Below are positions 1-9,169 of a stretch of DNA of 64,000 nucleotides, piece after piece. This DNA is from Christensenellaceae bacterium (GTDB taxonomy: Bacteria > Bacillota > Clostridia > Christensenellales > Borkfalkiaceae). The position numbers were made by a program, and so were the translations under genes. Every line of letters starts with the position of its first letter. Position 1 is the stretch's first letter. Location of the stretch: contig CAQTYU010000002.1 in assembly GCA_948890655.1 (NCBI GenBank), positions 124,001 to 188,000 on the forward strand, written 5' to 3'. The notes under the pieces were generated by a model, which was not told the origin of the DNA, did no database searches, and saw nothing but the letters and a program-made list of their open reading frames with translations.

Positions 1-1008
1 GACGGTTTTAATTATCACGCTCGGAATAAACGTGATAACCGAACCGAACATTGCTACAACCGCAAAGAAAACGGTCGTAACGATAAACACGATAATCGAT
101 AACAAGCCGAGGAAAAGTTTCGTTACAATCATCCAGATAATCGAATCAGGCGTAAGCGAGAAAATAAAGCCGGGCAATTTGAACGTAAATCCGCCGCAAG
201 TGAAAATATCTTTTACAACGTTGCCCCACAAAAACTGGCTAACAAAAGTGAAAGATACTACCGCGCCGATACACATAATAATTATAAAATAAAAATTGTC
301 GTTCAGCGTGAAATAGATAATAAGGAATAAAGCTATGTTAACTAAGGTGAATACCGCCGCAATTATCAATGAAAGGTTGCGCGTATATCCATCGGGACCG
401 TCGTCCTTATCCCTTAATTCGTTTATCAAATCGAAAACTGCATGAACCAACGCAAACAGCGCAATCGGACCTATAAGCATCAATGCCCCCAATAAAAATT
501 GGTCGTCGGGCTTACTTAAAAACGTGAATACGGTCAGAGCTACGTACCCCGCCAAAGCGAAAATAAGACTTACGATAAGCTGCGCGTCTATGCCTCTTCC
601 GCGCTGTTCTTTGCGGTTTTGTTCGGCTATATATTCCATTTTCAGTTCAGCATCTTTTGCCAGACGCTCGTTACAGCTTTTGCAAATCAATTTAGGGGAA
701 GCTATATGCTCGTCGTCTTCTTTAAGCATTTTCCCGCATACGGTGCACGTTCCTATATAACTTACGGAACTGTTCACAGCTTCGGACTGTGCCTGTTCGG
801 CTTGCGCCTTTTCTCCGTTTTCCTCGAAATAGCTCAATGGCACTTTAAACACCTTAGCTATCTGCGACATCGTCGTAAAATCGGGCAAAGATTCGCCGCG
901 CTCCCACTTGGAAACCGCCTGATATGTAACGTTCAGAATCTTGCCCAAATCTTCCTGAGTCATTCCGTTTGATTTTCTCAGATGTGAAATTTTTTCACCG
1001 TACGTCAT
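1..1008 (-). CDS. XRE-family HTH regulator with zinc ribbon and membrane domain (partial)
   Basis: The reading frame runs off the left edge of the window, and 336 codons are visible. Residues about 5-60 form a lambda-repressor-like helix-turn-helix (GMTQEDLGK, then TYQAVSKWERGESLPD). Two CxxC pairs at residues 88-91 and 109-112 look like a small zinc ribbon. From about residue 138 the protein is very hydrophobic, with several predicted membrane segments, so this is a DNA-binding domain tethered to the membrane. The ATG is preceded by AGAGG and by its own promoter at 1041-1069. It is separated from acpP by a strong terminator, so it is a single transcription unit as far as can be seen. The signal it senses and its target genes are unknown. 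Confidence 0.8.
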   Translation of the reverse strand, partial: MTYGEKISHLRKSNGMTQEDLGKILNVTYQAVSKWERGESLPDFTTMSQIAKVFKVPLSYFEENGEKAQAEQAQSEAVNSSVSYIGTCTVCGKMLKEDDEHIASPKLICKSCNERLAKDAELKMEYIAEQNRKEQRGRGIDAQLIVSLIFALAGYVALTVFTFLSKPDDQFLLGALMLIGPIALFALVHAVFDLINELRDKDDGPDGYTRNLSLIIAAVFTLVNIALFLIIYFTLNDNFYFIIIMCIGAVVSFTFVSQFLWGNVVKDIFTCGGFTFKLPGFIFSLTPDSIIWMIVTKLFLGLLSIIVFIVTTVFFAVVAMFGSVITFIPSVIIKTV

Positions 1009-1040
1009 CTCGTTTTTACCTCTTTGAAATGTATACCTAT

Positions 1041-1069
1041 ATTTTAAACAAAATTTTTTTCGACTTCAA
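1041..1069 (-). promoter_or_regulatory. sigma-A promoter of the XRE membrane regulator
   Basis: On the minus strand TTGAAG (1064-1069) is followed after exactly 17 nt by TAAAAT (1041-1046). The predicted transcript would have a leader of about 27-30 nt before the ATG at 1008. Confidence 0.6.
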
Positions 1070-1150
1070 TAATTTCTTCTCAACCGTTAGTAGAATTTTT
1101 GTCTTTCTGATTGAATTACCATATATTTAATATATTTTTGCAAGCATGAA

Positions 1151-1190
1151 AAAACCGCCCTGTGCGCAAACTGCGCACAGGGCGGTTAAA
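1151..1190 (-). terminator. rho-independent terminator of acpP
   Basis: A 14-bp GC-rich perfect stem (1155-1168 with 1172-1185) and a 3-nt loop lie just past the acpP stop. They are followed on the minus strand by a run of T. Confidence 0.9.
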
Positions 1191-1200
1191 TTTCTATAAA

Positions 1201-1422
1201 TTAAAGAGTTTCCAAAGTTTTAACAACGTCGCCGACGGTTTTAAGGTTCGCAACCTTTTCTTCGGGAATGGTCTTGCCCGTTGCGTCCTCAAGGCTCATT
1301 AAAAGCTCAACGACGTCCAAAGAGTCAGCGCCTAAATCTTTAATGATTTCGCTCTCCTCGGTAATTTTGTTGACGTCTATATTAAGCTGTTCCGCAAGCA
1401 ATTTAGCTACTTCTTCAAACAT
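1201..1422 (-). CDS. acpP: acyl carrier protein
   Basis: This 73-residue acidic protein carries the growing acyl chain in type II fatty acid synthesis in the cytoplasm. The signature GADSLDVVEL contains Ser34, the 4'-phosphopantetheine attachment site, and the length is typical of the family. The start was set at the ATG at 1422 because AGGAGG lies 8 nt upstream. An upstream TTG in the same frame (1479) falls inside the -35 box of the promoter and cannot be translated from it. The gene follows tex but has its own promoter and terminator, so it can be expressed at the high level expected for ACP. No fab genes are adjacent. Confidence 0.95.
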   Translation of the reverse strand: MFEEVAKLLAEQLNIDVNKITEESEIIKDLGADSLDVVELLMSLEDATGKTIPEEKVANLKTVGDVVKTLETL

Positions 1423-1450
1423 TTTAATATCCTCCTGAAAATATATAAAG

Positions 1451-1479
1451 ATTTTACTATAAATATCCGTGCGTGTCAA
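1451..1479 (-). promoter_or_regulatory. strong sigma-A promoter of acpP
   Basis: On the minus strand TTGACA (1474-1479) and TAAAAT (1451-1456) are separated by exactly 17 nt. The promoter sits within a few bases of the tex stop codon. Confidence 0.8.
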
Positions 1480-1482
1480 GCG

Positions 1483-3648
1483 TCAGCCGATATTTTTATT
1501 GGCGCCCGCCTGCTTTAAAGAAAGCCCTATGCGTTGCTTCTTTTTATCGAGCGTAATAATAACCGCCTTAACCTGTTGCCCTACTTTGAGAACGTCCGAC
1601 GGGTGCTTGATGAACCTGTCTGTAATCTCGGAAATATGCACAAGACCGTCCTGATGTACGCCGATATCCACGAACGCGCCGAAGTCGATAACGTTCCTGA
1701 CCGTGCCGTCAACAATCATACCGACCTCTAAGTCGTCAATGCTCATAATATCTTTTCTGAGCTGTCTTTGGGGCAAACTGTCGCGTATGTCCCTGCCGGG
1801 TTTTACAAGCTCGGAAATGACGTCGTTCATAGTCGCTTTGTCCAGTCCGCAGTATTCCGCCGCCTTATCATCGCCGTATTCCTTGACTTTTTTGGGCAGT
1901 TCTGCAAGCTTCCTTTCTCTGACGTCCTCGTCGGTGTAACCGAAAAGCGACAAAAGTTTTTCGGCTTTCTCGTACGACTCGGGGTGAACCGCAGTATTGT
2001 CCATTATGTTTTTTCCGTCGGGAATACGCAGGAAGCCCGCGCACTGCTCGTACGCTTTCGCACCGAGTTTGGATACTTTAAGAAGCTGTGAACGCGAAGT
2101 GAATTTGCCGTTCTCCTCGCGGTAGTTTACTATATTTTTCGCTATGCCCGAGTTTAGCCCCGCAACGTATTTTAAAAGCGAAACGCTCGCCGTATTCAAA
2201 TCAACGCCGACGCTGTTTACGCAGTCCTCCAAAACGCCGCCTAAAACGCTGTCAAGCCGCTTTTTATCCATATCGTGCTGATACTGCCCCACGCCAATCG
2301 ACTTGGGGTCGATTTTAATAAGTTCGGCAAGCGGGTCTTGAAGCCGCCTTGCAATGGAAATCGCCGAACGGCGCGTCAGGTCGTAATCGGGGAATTCTTC
2401 AACCGCCAGGGGGCTAGCCGAATAAACCGACGCACCCGCTTCGCTTACGACGGCGTAAGTCACGCCTTCGACTTCTTTCAAAAGGTCGGCAACGAAAATC
2501 TCGGTTTCCTTGCTCGCCGTGCCGTTTCCTATCGAGATAATATCGACTTTATGCTTAGAAATAAGCTCTTTCATTGTCTTTTTAGCACCCTCGATATCGT
2601 TTTTCGGGGGCACGGGATAAATAACGCCGGTATCGAGAACCTTGCCCGTCTCGTCTACGACCGCGACTTTACAGCCAGTCCTGTACGCAGGGTCGAGTCC
2701 AAGCGTAACCTTGCCCTTTACGGGCGGCTGTAACAACAGCGGACGGAGATTTACTTCGAACATCTTTATAGCCTGCTCGCTCGCCCTGTCTGTCAGAATC
2801 GCACGCACCTCGCGCTCGACGGAAGGCTGAATAAGCCTGTCATATCCGTCGTCCGCCGCTTCTTCAATAAGTTTACCGCATTCCGCGTTACCGTTGGGCT
2901 TTAAGTATTTAGCCACGCACACGCGTTTTGCAATGTCGGGGTTAAAGAAGATTTTCGCTTTAAGGCACTCTTCCTTTTCGCCCCTATTGATAGCAAGAAT
3001 TCTGTGGTTTTTAATTTCGGGGATAATCTCCGAATAGTCCGCGTACATCGCGTAAGTGCCCTTTTCGTCATCCTTGACCATCTTAACCTGCATCTCGCCG
3101 TGGTTTTCGAGAAGCGAACGAAGCTTCTTTCTCAGCTCCGCATTGTCGGAAATAACTTCGGCGATAATATCTTTCGCCCCTGCGATAGCGTCCGCAACGG
3201 TCGCAACTCCCTTTTCCTCGTCTATGTACTTTTCTGCTTCCTTGTAAGGGTCGCCCTCCTGCGCGAGAATAAACTCCGCAAGCGGCTGTAAGCCCTTTTC
3301 AATAGCGACCGACGCCCTCGTCTTTTTCTTCTGCTTGAACGGGCGGTAAATATCCTCGACTTCGGTCATAGTCTGCGCGGCGTCGATGGCGGCTTGAATT
3401 TCGTCCGTCATCTTGCCTTGCTCCGTAATGGAATTGGCAACTTCCTGCTTGCGCTTTTCAAGGTTTTTAAGGTATTCGTACCTGTCGTTGAAAGCGCGCA
3501 AAACCTGGTCGTCAATCGCGCCGGTCATCTCTTTACGGTACCGCGCGATAAACGGAATAGTGTTCCCCTCGTCCAAAAGCTGCAAAATGTTCCGAACGTG
3601 GTCGGGGCGCAATTTAAATTCTTCGGTCAACTGCTGTGAAATTTCCAT
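1483..3648 (-). CDS. tex: Tex family RNA-binding transcription accessory protein
   Basis: The 721-residue product has the full Tex layout. An N-terminal helical region includes IPFIARYRKEMTGAIDD. A YqgF/RNase-H-like fold starts near LGLDPAYRTGCKVAVVD around residue 320. A helix-hairpin-helix region (VNLN-like, GLNSGIAKNIVNYREENG) follows around 490-560, and an S1 RNA-binding domain (GMIVDGTVRNVIDFGAFVD) occupies roughly residues 640-715. Tex proteins bind nucleic acid and influence transcription and translation, and the exact job in Clostridia is not settled. The ATG overlaps the stop of the AlkD-like gene by 1 nt, so the two are translationally coupled. It is the last gene of the repair operon before acpP. 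Confidence 0.95.
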   Translation of the reverse strand: MEISQQLTEEFKLRPDHVRNILQLLDEGNTIPFIARYRKEMTGAIDDQVLRAFNDRYEYLKNLEKRKQEVANSITEQGKMTDEIQAAIDAAQTMTEVEDIYRPFKQKKKTRASVAIEKGLQPLAEFILAQEGDPYKEAEKYIDEEKGVATVADAIAGAKDIIAEVISDNAELRKKLRSLLENHGEMQVKMVKDDEKGTYAMYADYSEIIPEIKNHRILAINRGEKEECLKAKIFFNPDIAKRVCVAKYLKPNGNAECGKLIEEAADDGYDRLIQPSVEREVRAILTDRASEQAIKMFEVNLRPLLLQPPVKGKVTLGLDPAYRTGCKVAVVDETGKVLDTGVIYPVPPKNDIEGAKKTMKELISKHKVDIISIGNGTASKETEIFVADLLKEVEGVTYAVVSEAGASVYSASPLAVEEFPDYDLTRRSAISIARRLQDPLAELIKIDPKSIGVGQYQHDMDKKRLDSVLGGVLEDCVNSVGVDLNTASVSLLKYVAGLNSGIAKNIVNYREENGKFTSRSQLLKVSKLGAKAYEQCAGFLRIPDGKNIMDNTAVHPESYEKAEKLLSLFGYTDEDVRERKLAELPKKVKEYGDDKAAEYCGLDKATMNDVISELVKPGRDIRDSLPQRQLRKDIMSIDDLEVGMIVDGTVRNVIDFGAFVDIGVHQDGLVHISEITDRFIKHPSDVLKVGQQVKAVIITLDKKKQRIGLSLKQAGANKNIG

Positions 3649-4343
3649 TATAATTTTAACCCTTTTAAATATGTTTTTTGTTCGGCGGTGAGTCTGAAAC
3701 TCTCACACGCCTTTTGAATTGCCTTGTTATGTGTCTTTTTATCTACTTCCAGACCTTTGCGAGACGCTTCGATAGTAGCCTTCAAAAACTCAACGGTTTG
3801 GTCGTAAAATTTGATAATAAGTTCCGCAAGCAACCACGCCGCCGCCATATGTACGTAATAGTATGCATCGGTTTCGGCTGCGGTTATAAGTTGAAGTATC
3901 TTATCGTAATACTTTTCTTCAACGTAAAAGTGCAACAGCGTCGTAAGCGCAAAACGCTGATAAAACTCCTGCTCTTCCGCAAAAAAAGTATATATATACG
4001 GTAAAAACTCTTCCTTGTGCTTTTCGATACACTTCGGCGCAAAGCAGTCGCACGTCGCCCAGTTATCTATAAGCGGAACGCATCTACTAACGTATTTTAT
4101 AAACTCTTCCCACTTCAAAAGCGATACCGCGGTCAGCTTGATAAACGTTACTTCGTAATACTCGTCGGGGAAACTTAAAAGCTCGTCTACGTTGCCGACT
4201 AATCGCTTCGCGATTTTCCTAAGTTGCGGTACGCGCACGCCCAAAACGCGGATATTCTCGTTTTTCAAAAGCCGTTTATGAAAATCGCGATATCCCTCGT
4301 CCGCAAAAGATTCAAGCTCGGCTAAAAGCTCTTTGTAAAGCAC
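3648..4343 (-). CDS. AlkD-like DNA alkylation repair protein
   Basis: This 231-residue all-helical protein matches the HEAT-like-repeat DNA alkylation repair family (AlkC/AlkD type). Recognisable segments are GVRVPQLRKIAKRL near residue 36, the CVPLIDNWATCDCFAPK stretch near residue 90, and the MAAAWLLAELIIKF repeat near residue 170. Family members such as Bacillus AlkD remove alkylated bases without flipping them. The conserved WATCD region carries the acidic residue needed for catalysis in the family. The gene overlaps the glycosylase gene upstream by 32 nt and tex downstream by 1 nt, so it is part of a tightly packed operon. Other members of this fold are non-catalytic DNA binders, so activity is inferred. 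Confidence 0.88.
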   Translation of the reverse strand: MLYKELLAELESFADEGYRDFHKRLLKNENIRVLGVRVPQLRKIAKRLVGNVDELLSFPDEYYEVTFIKLTAVSLLKWEEFIKYVSRCVPLIDNWATCDCFAPKCIEKHKEEFLPYIYTFFAEEQEFYQRFALTTLLHFYVEEKYYDKILQLITAAETDAYYYVHMAAAWLLAELIIKFYDQTVEFLKATIEASRKGLEVDKKTHNKAIQKACESFRLTAEQKTYLKGLKL

Positions 4344-4794
4344 AGCGCCACCTCTCGGCGTCGAATCCCGTATTCGCAGGGCTTGTCGACGGCAACTTTT
4401 CGTAAGGCACGGAAATACCTGTAAAATTCTTTTCGAAAATCTCCGCCGCCTTACCGCCGTTTAATATTATATAATTAATTTTTGAGATTTGCAATAACTT
4501 TTTGATATCCGCAACCTTGAAATTTTTTATCTTGCTGTCCTGCGACCCGACGATTTCGCACTCTGTAACCATATCCCACAGCGCGATATTCCGCCTCTTA
4601 AGAAATTCTTTCTTCCCAGCAACGTCAAAAGGCGCTTCCTCGCCGAAATATCCGCATACCGTTTTCCAGAACCGATTTTGCCTGTTTCCGTAATAAAACT
4701 CGACCTGCCTGCTCTTGACCGACGGAAAGCTTCCCAATATCAGAACAACGCTGTTTTCGTCAAAAAAGGGCTCGAACCCGTACTTTATATCCAT
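4312..4794 (-). CDS. DNA-deoxyinosine glycosylase (UDG superfamily, family 6)
   Basis: The 160-residue protein belongs to the uracil-DNA glycosylase superfamily, in the hypoxanthine-DNA glycosylase branch. Motif 1 reads LILGSFPSVKSR followed by YYGNRQNRFWK, and the C-terminal motif is LPSTSPAN. Family-6 enzymes remove deaminated adenine (hypoxanthine) from DNA and have little activity on uracil. The start is the ATG at 4794, two bases from the M16 protease stop. Upstream in-frame codons would run far into that gene. The AlkD-like gene follows with a 32-nt overlap, so two base-lesion repair enzymes are co-translated. Substrate preference is inferred from family membership. Confidence 0.88.
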   Translation of the reverse strand: MDIKYGFEPFFDENSVVLILGSFPSVKSRQVEFYYGNRQNRFWKTVCGYFGEEAPFDVAGKKEFLKRRNIALWDMVTECEIVGSQDSKIKNFKVADIKKLLQISKINYIILNGGKAAEIFEKNFTGISVPYEKLPSTSPANTGFDAERWRCALQRAFSRA

Positions 4795-4795
4795 A

Positions 4796-6028
4796 TCAAA
4801 GCGGCTTGTCCACTGCACCGACAACCGAAGTCGCCTTGAACTTCTCGTCGAAATTCCTATCCACCGCCGCCAGCACGTCGTCAAGCGTGACGGCGTTCAG
4901 CTTGTTTATTCTGTCCTCGAAATCGTAAACCCTGCCGCTGTATAAAAGCTCTTTCCCGAACAAAAGCATCTGCGAGCTCGTGCTCTCCTGCGAGAATATC
5001 GAAGAAGAAACAAGTTGCTCTTTTCCGCGCAAAAACTCTTCTTTGGAGATATTTTTCTTCCTTAAATCGTCTATGCACCTGTAAATCGCGTCGACGGAAC
5101 TCAAATATTTTTCGGTATTCACGCCCGCATACACCGACAGCGCACCCGCCTCGGCGTAGGTCGAAACATACGAATAAACTGTATACGCAAGCCCAAGCTC
5201 CTCTCTCACCGTCTGAAACAGACGTGAAGAAACCCCGCCGCCTAAAATAACGTTCATAATCTGCGTTGCGTCGTACGCCTCGTCGTAACGCTTCACCGAC
5301 GGAAAGGCAATGCCGATATGCACCTGCTCGATGTCCTTATGCTTGAAAAGCGACTTGCCTTGAAGCTCGATTTTGACCTCCCTGCCGCAGGAACGTTTTC
5401 CTTTTAGGTCTGAAAAATATTTTAATACAAGCTCTTCCGCAAGCTTTATATCTATATTTCCCGCCATAGAAATAACGATATTTTCGGGCACGTAGTGCTT
5501 GTCCGTGTATGCGGCAACGTCGGCTTTCGTAAAGCCCGAAACGTTCTTTTTCGGACCCAAAATATTTCTGCCGTAACCGCGCTTACCGAAGTATGCGTTT
5601 GAAAGCAGGTCGAGACATAAATCGTCGGGGGTGTCCTCGTTCATATTAATCTCTTCTATGATTACGCCTTTTTCCTTGACCATTTCTTCCTCGGGGAAAG
5701 TGCTTTCAAGGAAGATGTCGGCAAGAATTTCGAACGCTTCCGCGGCGTGCCCCGTCGTGGACTTAGCATAATAACAGGTCATATCCTTACCTGTAAACGC
5801 GTTCATTTGCGCACCTATCCTGTCCATTTCATCCGAAATCTGAAAAGAAGTGCGTTTTTTCGTGCCCTTGAACGTCATATGTTCGATGAAATGGGAAATT
5901 CCGTCCTCACTGTCGTTCTCCTGCGCCGCGCCCGTGTGCACGAGAATCCCCATCGTCACCGACAAAAGTCCGTCCATTTTGTTAACAATAAGTGCCAGTC
6001 CGTTGTCAAGTTGTTTAAAATGTACCAT
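4796..6028 (-). CDS. M16 family zinc peptidase (insulinase-like)
   Basis: The 410-residue product begins with the peptidase M16 fold. It carries the inverted zinc-binding motif HFIEH at residues 46-50 and the third ligand region VIIEEINM near residue 125. The second M16 lobe starts near residue 165 (FTKADVAAYTDKHYVPENIV). Length and layout match the Bacillus YmxG/MlpA group of processing-type peptidases. The ATG overlaps the stop of the deacetylase-like gene by 1 nt. In many Firmicutes this protease sits beside a polysaccharide deacetylase gene, as it does here. The natural substrate is not known. Confidence 0.92.
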   Translation of the reverse strand: MVHFKQLDNGLALIVNKMDGLLSVTMGILVHTGAAQENDSEDGISHFIEHMTFKGTKKRTSFQISDEMDRIGAQMNAFTGKDMTCYYAKSTTGHAAEAFEILADIFLESTFPEEEMVKEKGVIIEEINMNEDTPDDLCLDLLSNAYFGKRGYGRNILGPKKNVSGFTKADVAAYTDKHYVPENIVISMAGNIDIKLAEELVLKYFSDLKGKRSCGREVKIELQGKSLFKHKDIEQVHIGIAFPSVKRYDEAYDATQIMNVILGGGVSSRLFQTVREELGLAYTVYSYVSTYAEAGALSVYAGVNTEKYLSSVDAIYRCIDDLRKKNISKEEFLRGKEQLVSSSIFSQESTSSQMLLFGKELLYSGRVYDFEDRINKLNAVTLDDVLAAVDRNFDEKFKATSVVGAVDKPL

Positions 6029-6732
6029 TATTCTCCTAATATCCGAGAAACAGTTTCGGCTTTAAAGCCGTTTTCTCTTATGTAATTTAAAATTTTCGGC
6101 AGAGTTTTCACCGTCACGTCTTTGGGGTGCATCAAAATGAACTCTCCCGCTTTCAATTCGTCCGTAGCGCGCGAATATACGAGATTTTCGTCGTTATCGC
6201 GCCAATCTATTGTATCCCTCGACCACATTATAACTTTCATTTCAAGACTGGCGCAAGCGGAAAGCGTATTTTCCGAAAAAGCTCCCGACGGCGGCGCAAA
6301 AAGCTCAATCTTCTTTCCGCAAATCATTTCCAAAAGTTTTACGCTCGGCCGTATTTCTTCGAGATTCGCCTCATACGTCATTTTGGAATGGTCCTTATGA
6401 AAGTATCCGTGACTTCCCAGCTCGTGCCCGCGGTTATATATTTCGCGCACACAGTCCACGTTGTCGTCCGCCCAGCTTCCGCCTATAAAGAATGTCGCTT
6501 TTGCCTCGTTTTCGTCCAGAATATCGAGAATTTTTAAAACGTTTTCCGTACTCTCGTAAACGTTTACGGTCAGCCCGACCGCGCCGCTCTCTTCGCTTCC
6601 GCCGTAATAGAGGTTGGTGTTTTCGTAAATAACGGCTTTTGCGTTGCCGCTGAAATAACCTATAACAGATACGCTCGTGATAACAAGCAACAAAGTAAGA
6701 TTAGTTAAAATGGTAAATAACTTGCCTTTCAA
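6028..6732 (-). CDS. polysaccharide deacetylase-like (NodB fold) membrane-anchored protein
   Basis: The 234-residue protein has an N-terminal hydrophobic anchor (about residues 6-27) and a NodB-like domain. The HxxxH metal motif is present (SHGYFHKD, His108 and His112), as are the PPSG motif near 148-150 and the late ILMHP motif. Motif 1 of the family, normally TFDDG, reads TVNVYE at residues 55-60, so the catalytic-base and metal-binding aspartates are absent. The protein may therefore be a non-catalytic or altered member. The start codon is TTG at 6732, chosen because GAGGT lies 7 nt upstream and no ATG is near. It is translationally coupled to the M16 peptidase gene. Confidence 0.8.
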   Translation of the reverse strand: MKGKLFTILTNLTLLLVITSVSVIGYFSGNAKAVIYENTNLYYGGSEESGAVGLTVNVYESTENVLKILDILDENEAKATFFIGGSWADDNVDCVREIYNRGHELGSHGYFHKDHSKMTYEANLEEIRPSVKLLEMICGKKIELFAPPSGAFSENTLSACASLEMKVIMWSRDTIDWRDNDENLVYSRATDELKAGEFILMHPKDVTVKTLPKILNYIRENGFKAETVSRILGE

Positions 6733-6809
6733 TAGTTTACCTCAATAAGAACATATTTAGTCAATTATATAATATTCCTTTCAAGGTTCGCGTATGCGAT
6801 AGTACAAGC

Positions 6810-9167
6810 CTATTTCAGTTTAATAAACGTAACCCCCGTTTCGCCCTCGCCGTATTTGCCGGGTCGGAAGCTTTCAACGTTTTTATGCCTTTTCAAATGC
6901 GCAGAAATTGCGCTTTTCAGCTTACCCGTGCCAACGCCGTGAATAACTTTTACTTCTTCGAGGTTGTCTGTGACGGCACGGTCTATAAAATTATCCACCT
7001 CGTACAAAGTTTCGCCCACCGTCATTCCCACAACGTTTATTTCAAGGATAGGTTTATCCTTCGGCAGTTTTTTAACCACTTTAACCGTTTTCGGCTTTTC
7101 CTTTTCCTCACCGATAATCAGTAAATCTTTCAGCTTTAAGTGCATTTTAAGACTGCCGCACACAACTTCCGCTTCGCCTTTTGCAGCGTTGAAAGCGGCA
7201 ACTTGCCCCTTGCAGTCCATAGGTTTAACAAAAACCGAAATTCCCGCCCTCACGTTATCGGCGGTCGTAGGCGCAAAGTCCGTAACCCGCTTTATCTCTT
7301 CCTCATCGTCGAAAGCACCGTCTTTTATCTTGTTTTTCAGGGTCCGCGCGGCAATCAAATCGGCTTCGGATAACTCTTCCTTTTTGAAAATTTCCTCAAT
7401 CGCCGCAAGCAGCTCCTCGGCTTCTTCGGTTCGCTCGGAAATAATTCGGCGGCTTTCGGCGCGTGCCGAGCGGGTAATCTTTTCCTTTTCGCGGTTCACG
7501 TCGGCAATCTGCGCGTTGACCTTTTCAAGCTTTTCCTGCCACTCGAGCTTTAAAACGGAAATTTCCGCAAGCTTTTTTTCCGCCTCGATTCTGCTTTCTT
7601 CGGCGCGGCGGACAACGTTTTCAAAGCTTCTAGCCCCCTCCGAAAGATAACTTTCGGCAAGGCTCAATATTTCCGCGCTCATTCCCAGCCGCCGTGAAAT
7701 CGCCAAAGCGTTGCTTGCCCCGGGCAAACCGATTTTTATGCTGTACAGCGGTTTTAATGTGTCGGTATCGAATTCCATGCTCGCATTTTCTATCCCGCCG
7801 ACGGTATAGGCGAATTCCTTTAAAGGAGTATAGTGCGTGGTTACGATTCCCGTCGCGCCGCAATCTAAAAAGTGTTTTACAACGGCTTTCGCGAGCGCCT
7901 GTCCCTCGTCGGGGTTAGTTCCGCCGCCCAGCTCGTCGATAAGCACAAGGCTATCTCCGTCTGCCGAGTTGCAGATTTCTATGATGTTAGTAATATGCGA
8001 AGAGAACGTCGAAAGACTTTCCTCTATACTCTGACTGTCGCCTATATCCGAAAACACGTTTGAGAATACGCCGACCTCGCTTCCCTCGCACGCCGGCAGA
8101 AACAGCCCGCAAGCCGCCATAAGGCAGAACAGTCCGCACATCTTCAAAGTGACGGTTTTGCCGCCCGTATTTGCGCCGCTTAAAAGCAAAAACCTGTACT
8201 CGCCGCCAAGCGTCAGGGAAACGGGCACAACCTTTTCCTTATCAATAAGCGGGTGACGCCCCTTGACTATATTTATATATCCCCTGCCGTTGACTTTCGG
8301 CTTCGTGCATTTTTTCGAGAAACAGTATTCGGCAACCGAATACCGCAAGTCCAGCTCCGCAAGTATTTCCGCGTCGGCTGAAAGTTGTTCCGCCATATCC
8401 CCGACGCGGCGCGACAAAGCTTTCAAAATAGCCTCAATTTCTTCCCGCTCGTCAATGGTTAAAGCTATAAGTTCGTTGTTTAGCTCTAAAACGTATTCTG
8501 GCTCGATAAAAAAAGTTGAACCCGTCTTAGAGCGGTCGTGAATAAAGCCTTTTACGTGGCTCTTGTGCTCGGCTTTTACGGGCACTACATACCTGTCGTT
8601 TCTTATCGTGACGATACCGTCCTGCAAGTATTCCGAGTGTTTGCCCGAAGCGTACTCAGCAAGTTTTTCGCGTATACGTGCGTTAAGATTTTTTATCTTA
8701 CTCCGAATGGAATACAGTCTGTCGCTTGCCGTATCGCTGATTGCGTCCACCGAAATGATTTTTTCGGAAATATCGTCCTCCAAATTCCTATCGAAGTATA
8801 AATTTTTTGTAAGCGACTTCGTATGCGGCAATGCGTCGTCGATTTTTTCAACGCTGCAATACGCCGCCCTTGCCGCCCGCAGAAGTTGCCCGCAGTCCAG
8901 AAGTTCTTTAAAAGACAGCGTCGAGCCCTTCATTGCCCGCCCAAGCACTTCTTCCACGTCGGGGAACGCTTCGACTTTCCCTGCGCCGTAAACATATAAA
9001 AGTTTGTCGCACTCCTCGGTTATGTCGAGCCTGCGCCTGACCTCCGCCAAATCGGTCGAAGGTTCGCGCGCCAAAATCAGCGCCTTGCTTTTTTCAAGCG
9101 TCGCATACTCCGCAACCGAAGCCAAAATTTTATTAAGTTCCAGCTTAAATAAACTTTTTTTATCCAT
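6810..9167 (-). CDS. mutS2: MutS2 family ATPase/Smr protein
   Basis: This 785-residue MutS2 protein has a DNA- or ribosome-clamping core. The ATPase has Walker A GANTGGKT around residue 330 and Walker B SLVLIDELGGGTNPDE. A long coiled-coil region spans roughly residues 500-620, and a C-terminal Smr nuclease domain ends with IHGVGTGKL around residue 750. It lacks the mismatch-recognition domain of MutS. In Bacillus, MutS2 acts on collided ribosomes and suppresses or affects recombination. The gene lies 2 nt after the U32 peptidase stop and is followed by a 77-nt gap before the deacetylase-like gene, so it is probably in the uvrC operon. Confidence 0.95.
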   Translation of the reverse strand: MDKKSLFKLELNKILASVAEYATLEKSKALILAREPSTDLAEVRRRLDITEECDKLLYVYGAGKVEAFPDVEEVLGRAMKGSTLSFKELLDCGQLLRAARAAYCSVEKIDDALPHTKSLTKNLYFDRNLEDDISEKIISVDAISDTASDRLYSIRSKIKNLNARIREKLAEYASGKHSEYLQDGIVTIRNDRYVVPVKAEHKSHVKGFIHDRSKTGSTFFIEPEYVLELNNELIALTIDEREEIEAILKALSRRVGDMAEQLSADAEILAELDLRYSVAEYCFSKKCTKPKVNGRGYINIVKGRHPLIDKEKVVPVSLTLGGEYRFLLLSGANTGGKTVTLKMCGLFCLMAACGLFLPACEGSEVGVFSNVFSDIGDSQSIEESLSTFSSHITNIIEICNSADGDSLVLIDELGGGTNPDEGQALAKAVVKHFLDCGATGIVTTHYTPLKEFAYTVGGIENASMEFDTDTLKPLYSIKIGLPGASNALAISRRLGMSAEILSLAESYLSEGARSFENVVRRAEESRIEAEKKLAEISVLKLEWQEKLEKVNAQIADVNREKEKITRSARAESRRIISERTEEAEELLAAIEEIFKKEELSEADLIAARTLKNKIKDGAFDDEEEIKRVTDFAPTTADNVRAGISVFVKPMDCKGQVAAFNAAKGEAEVVCGSLKMHLKLKDLLIIGEEKEKPKTVKVVKKLPKDKPILEINVVGMTVGETLYEVDNFIDRAVTDNLEEVKVIHGVGTGKLKSAISAHLKRHKNVESFRPGKYGEGETGVTFIKLK

Positions 9168-9169
9168 AT

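Noticed and set aside
6964..7650. 228-codon plus-strand ORF antisense to mutS2
   Set aside because: Serine-rich translation typical of the reverse strand of a charged coiled-coil gene, with no ribosome site or family pattern. mutS2 is complete on the other strand.
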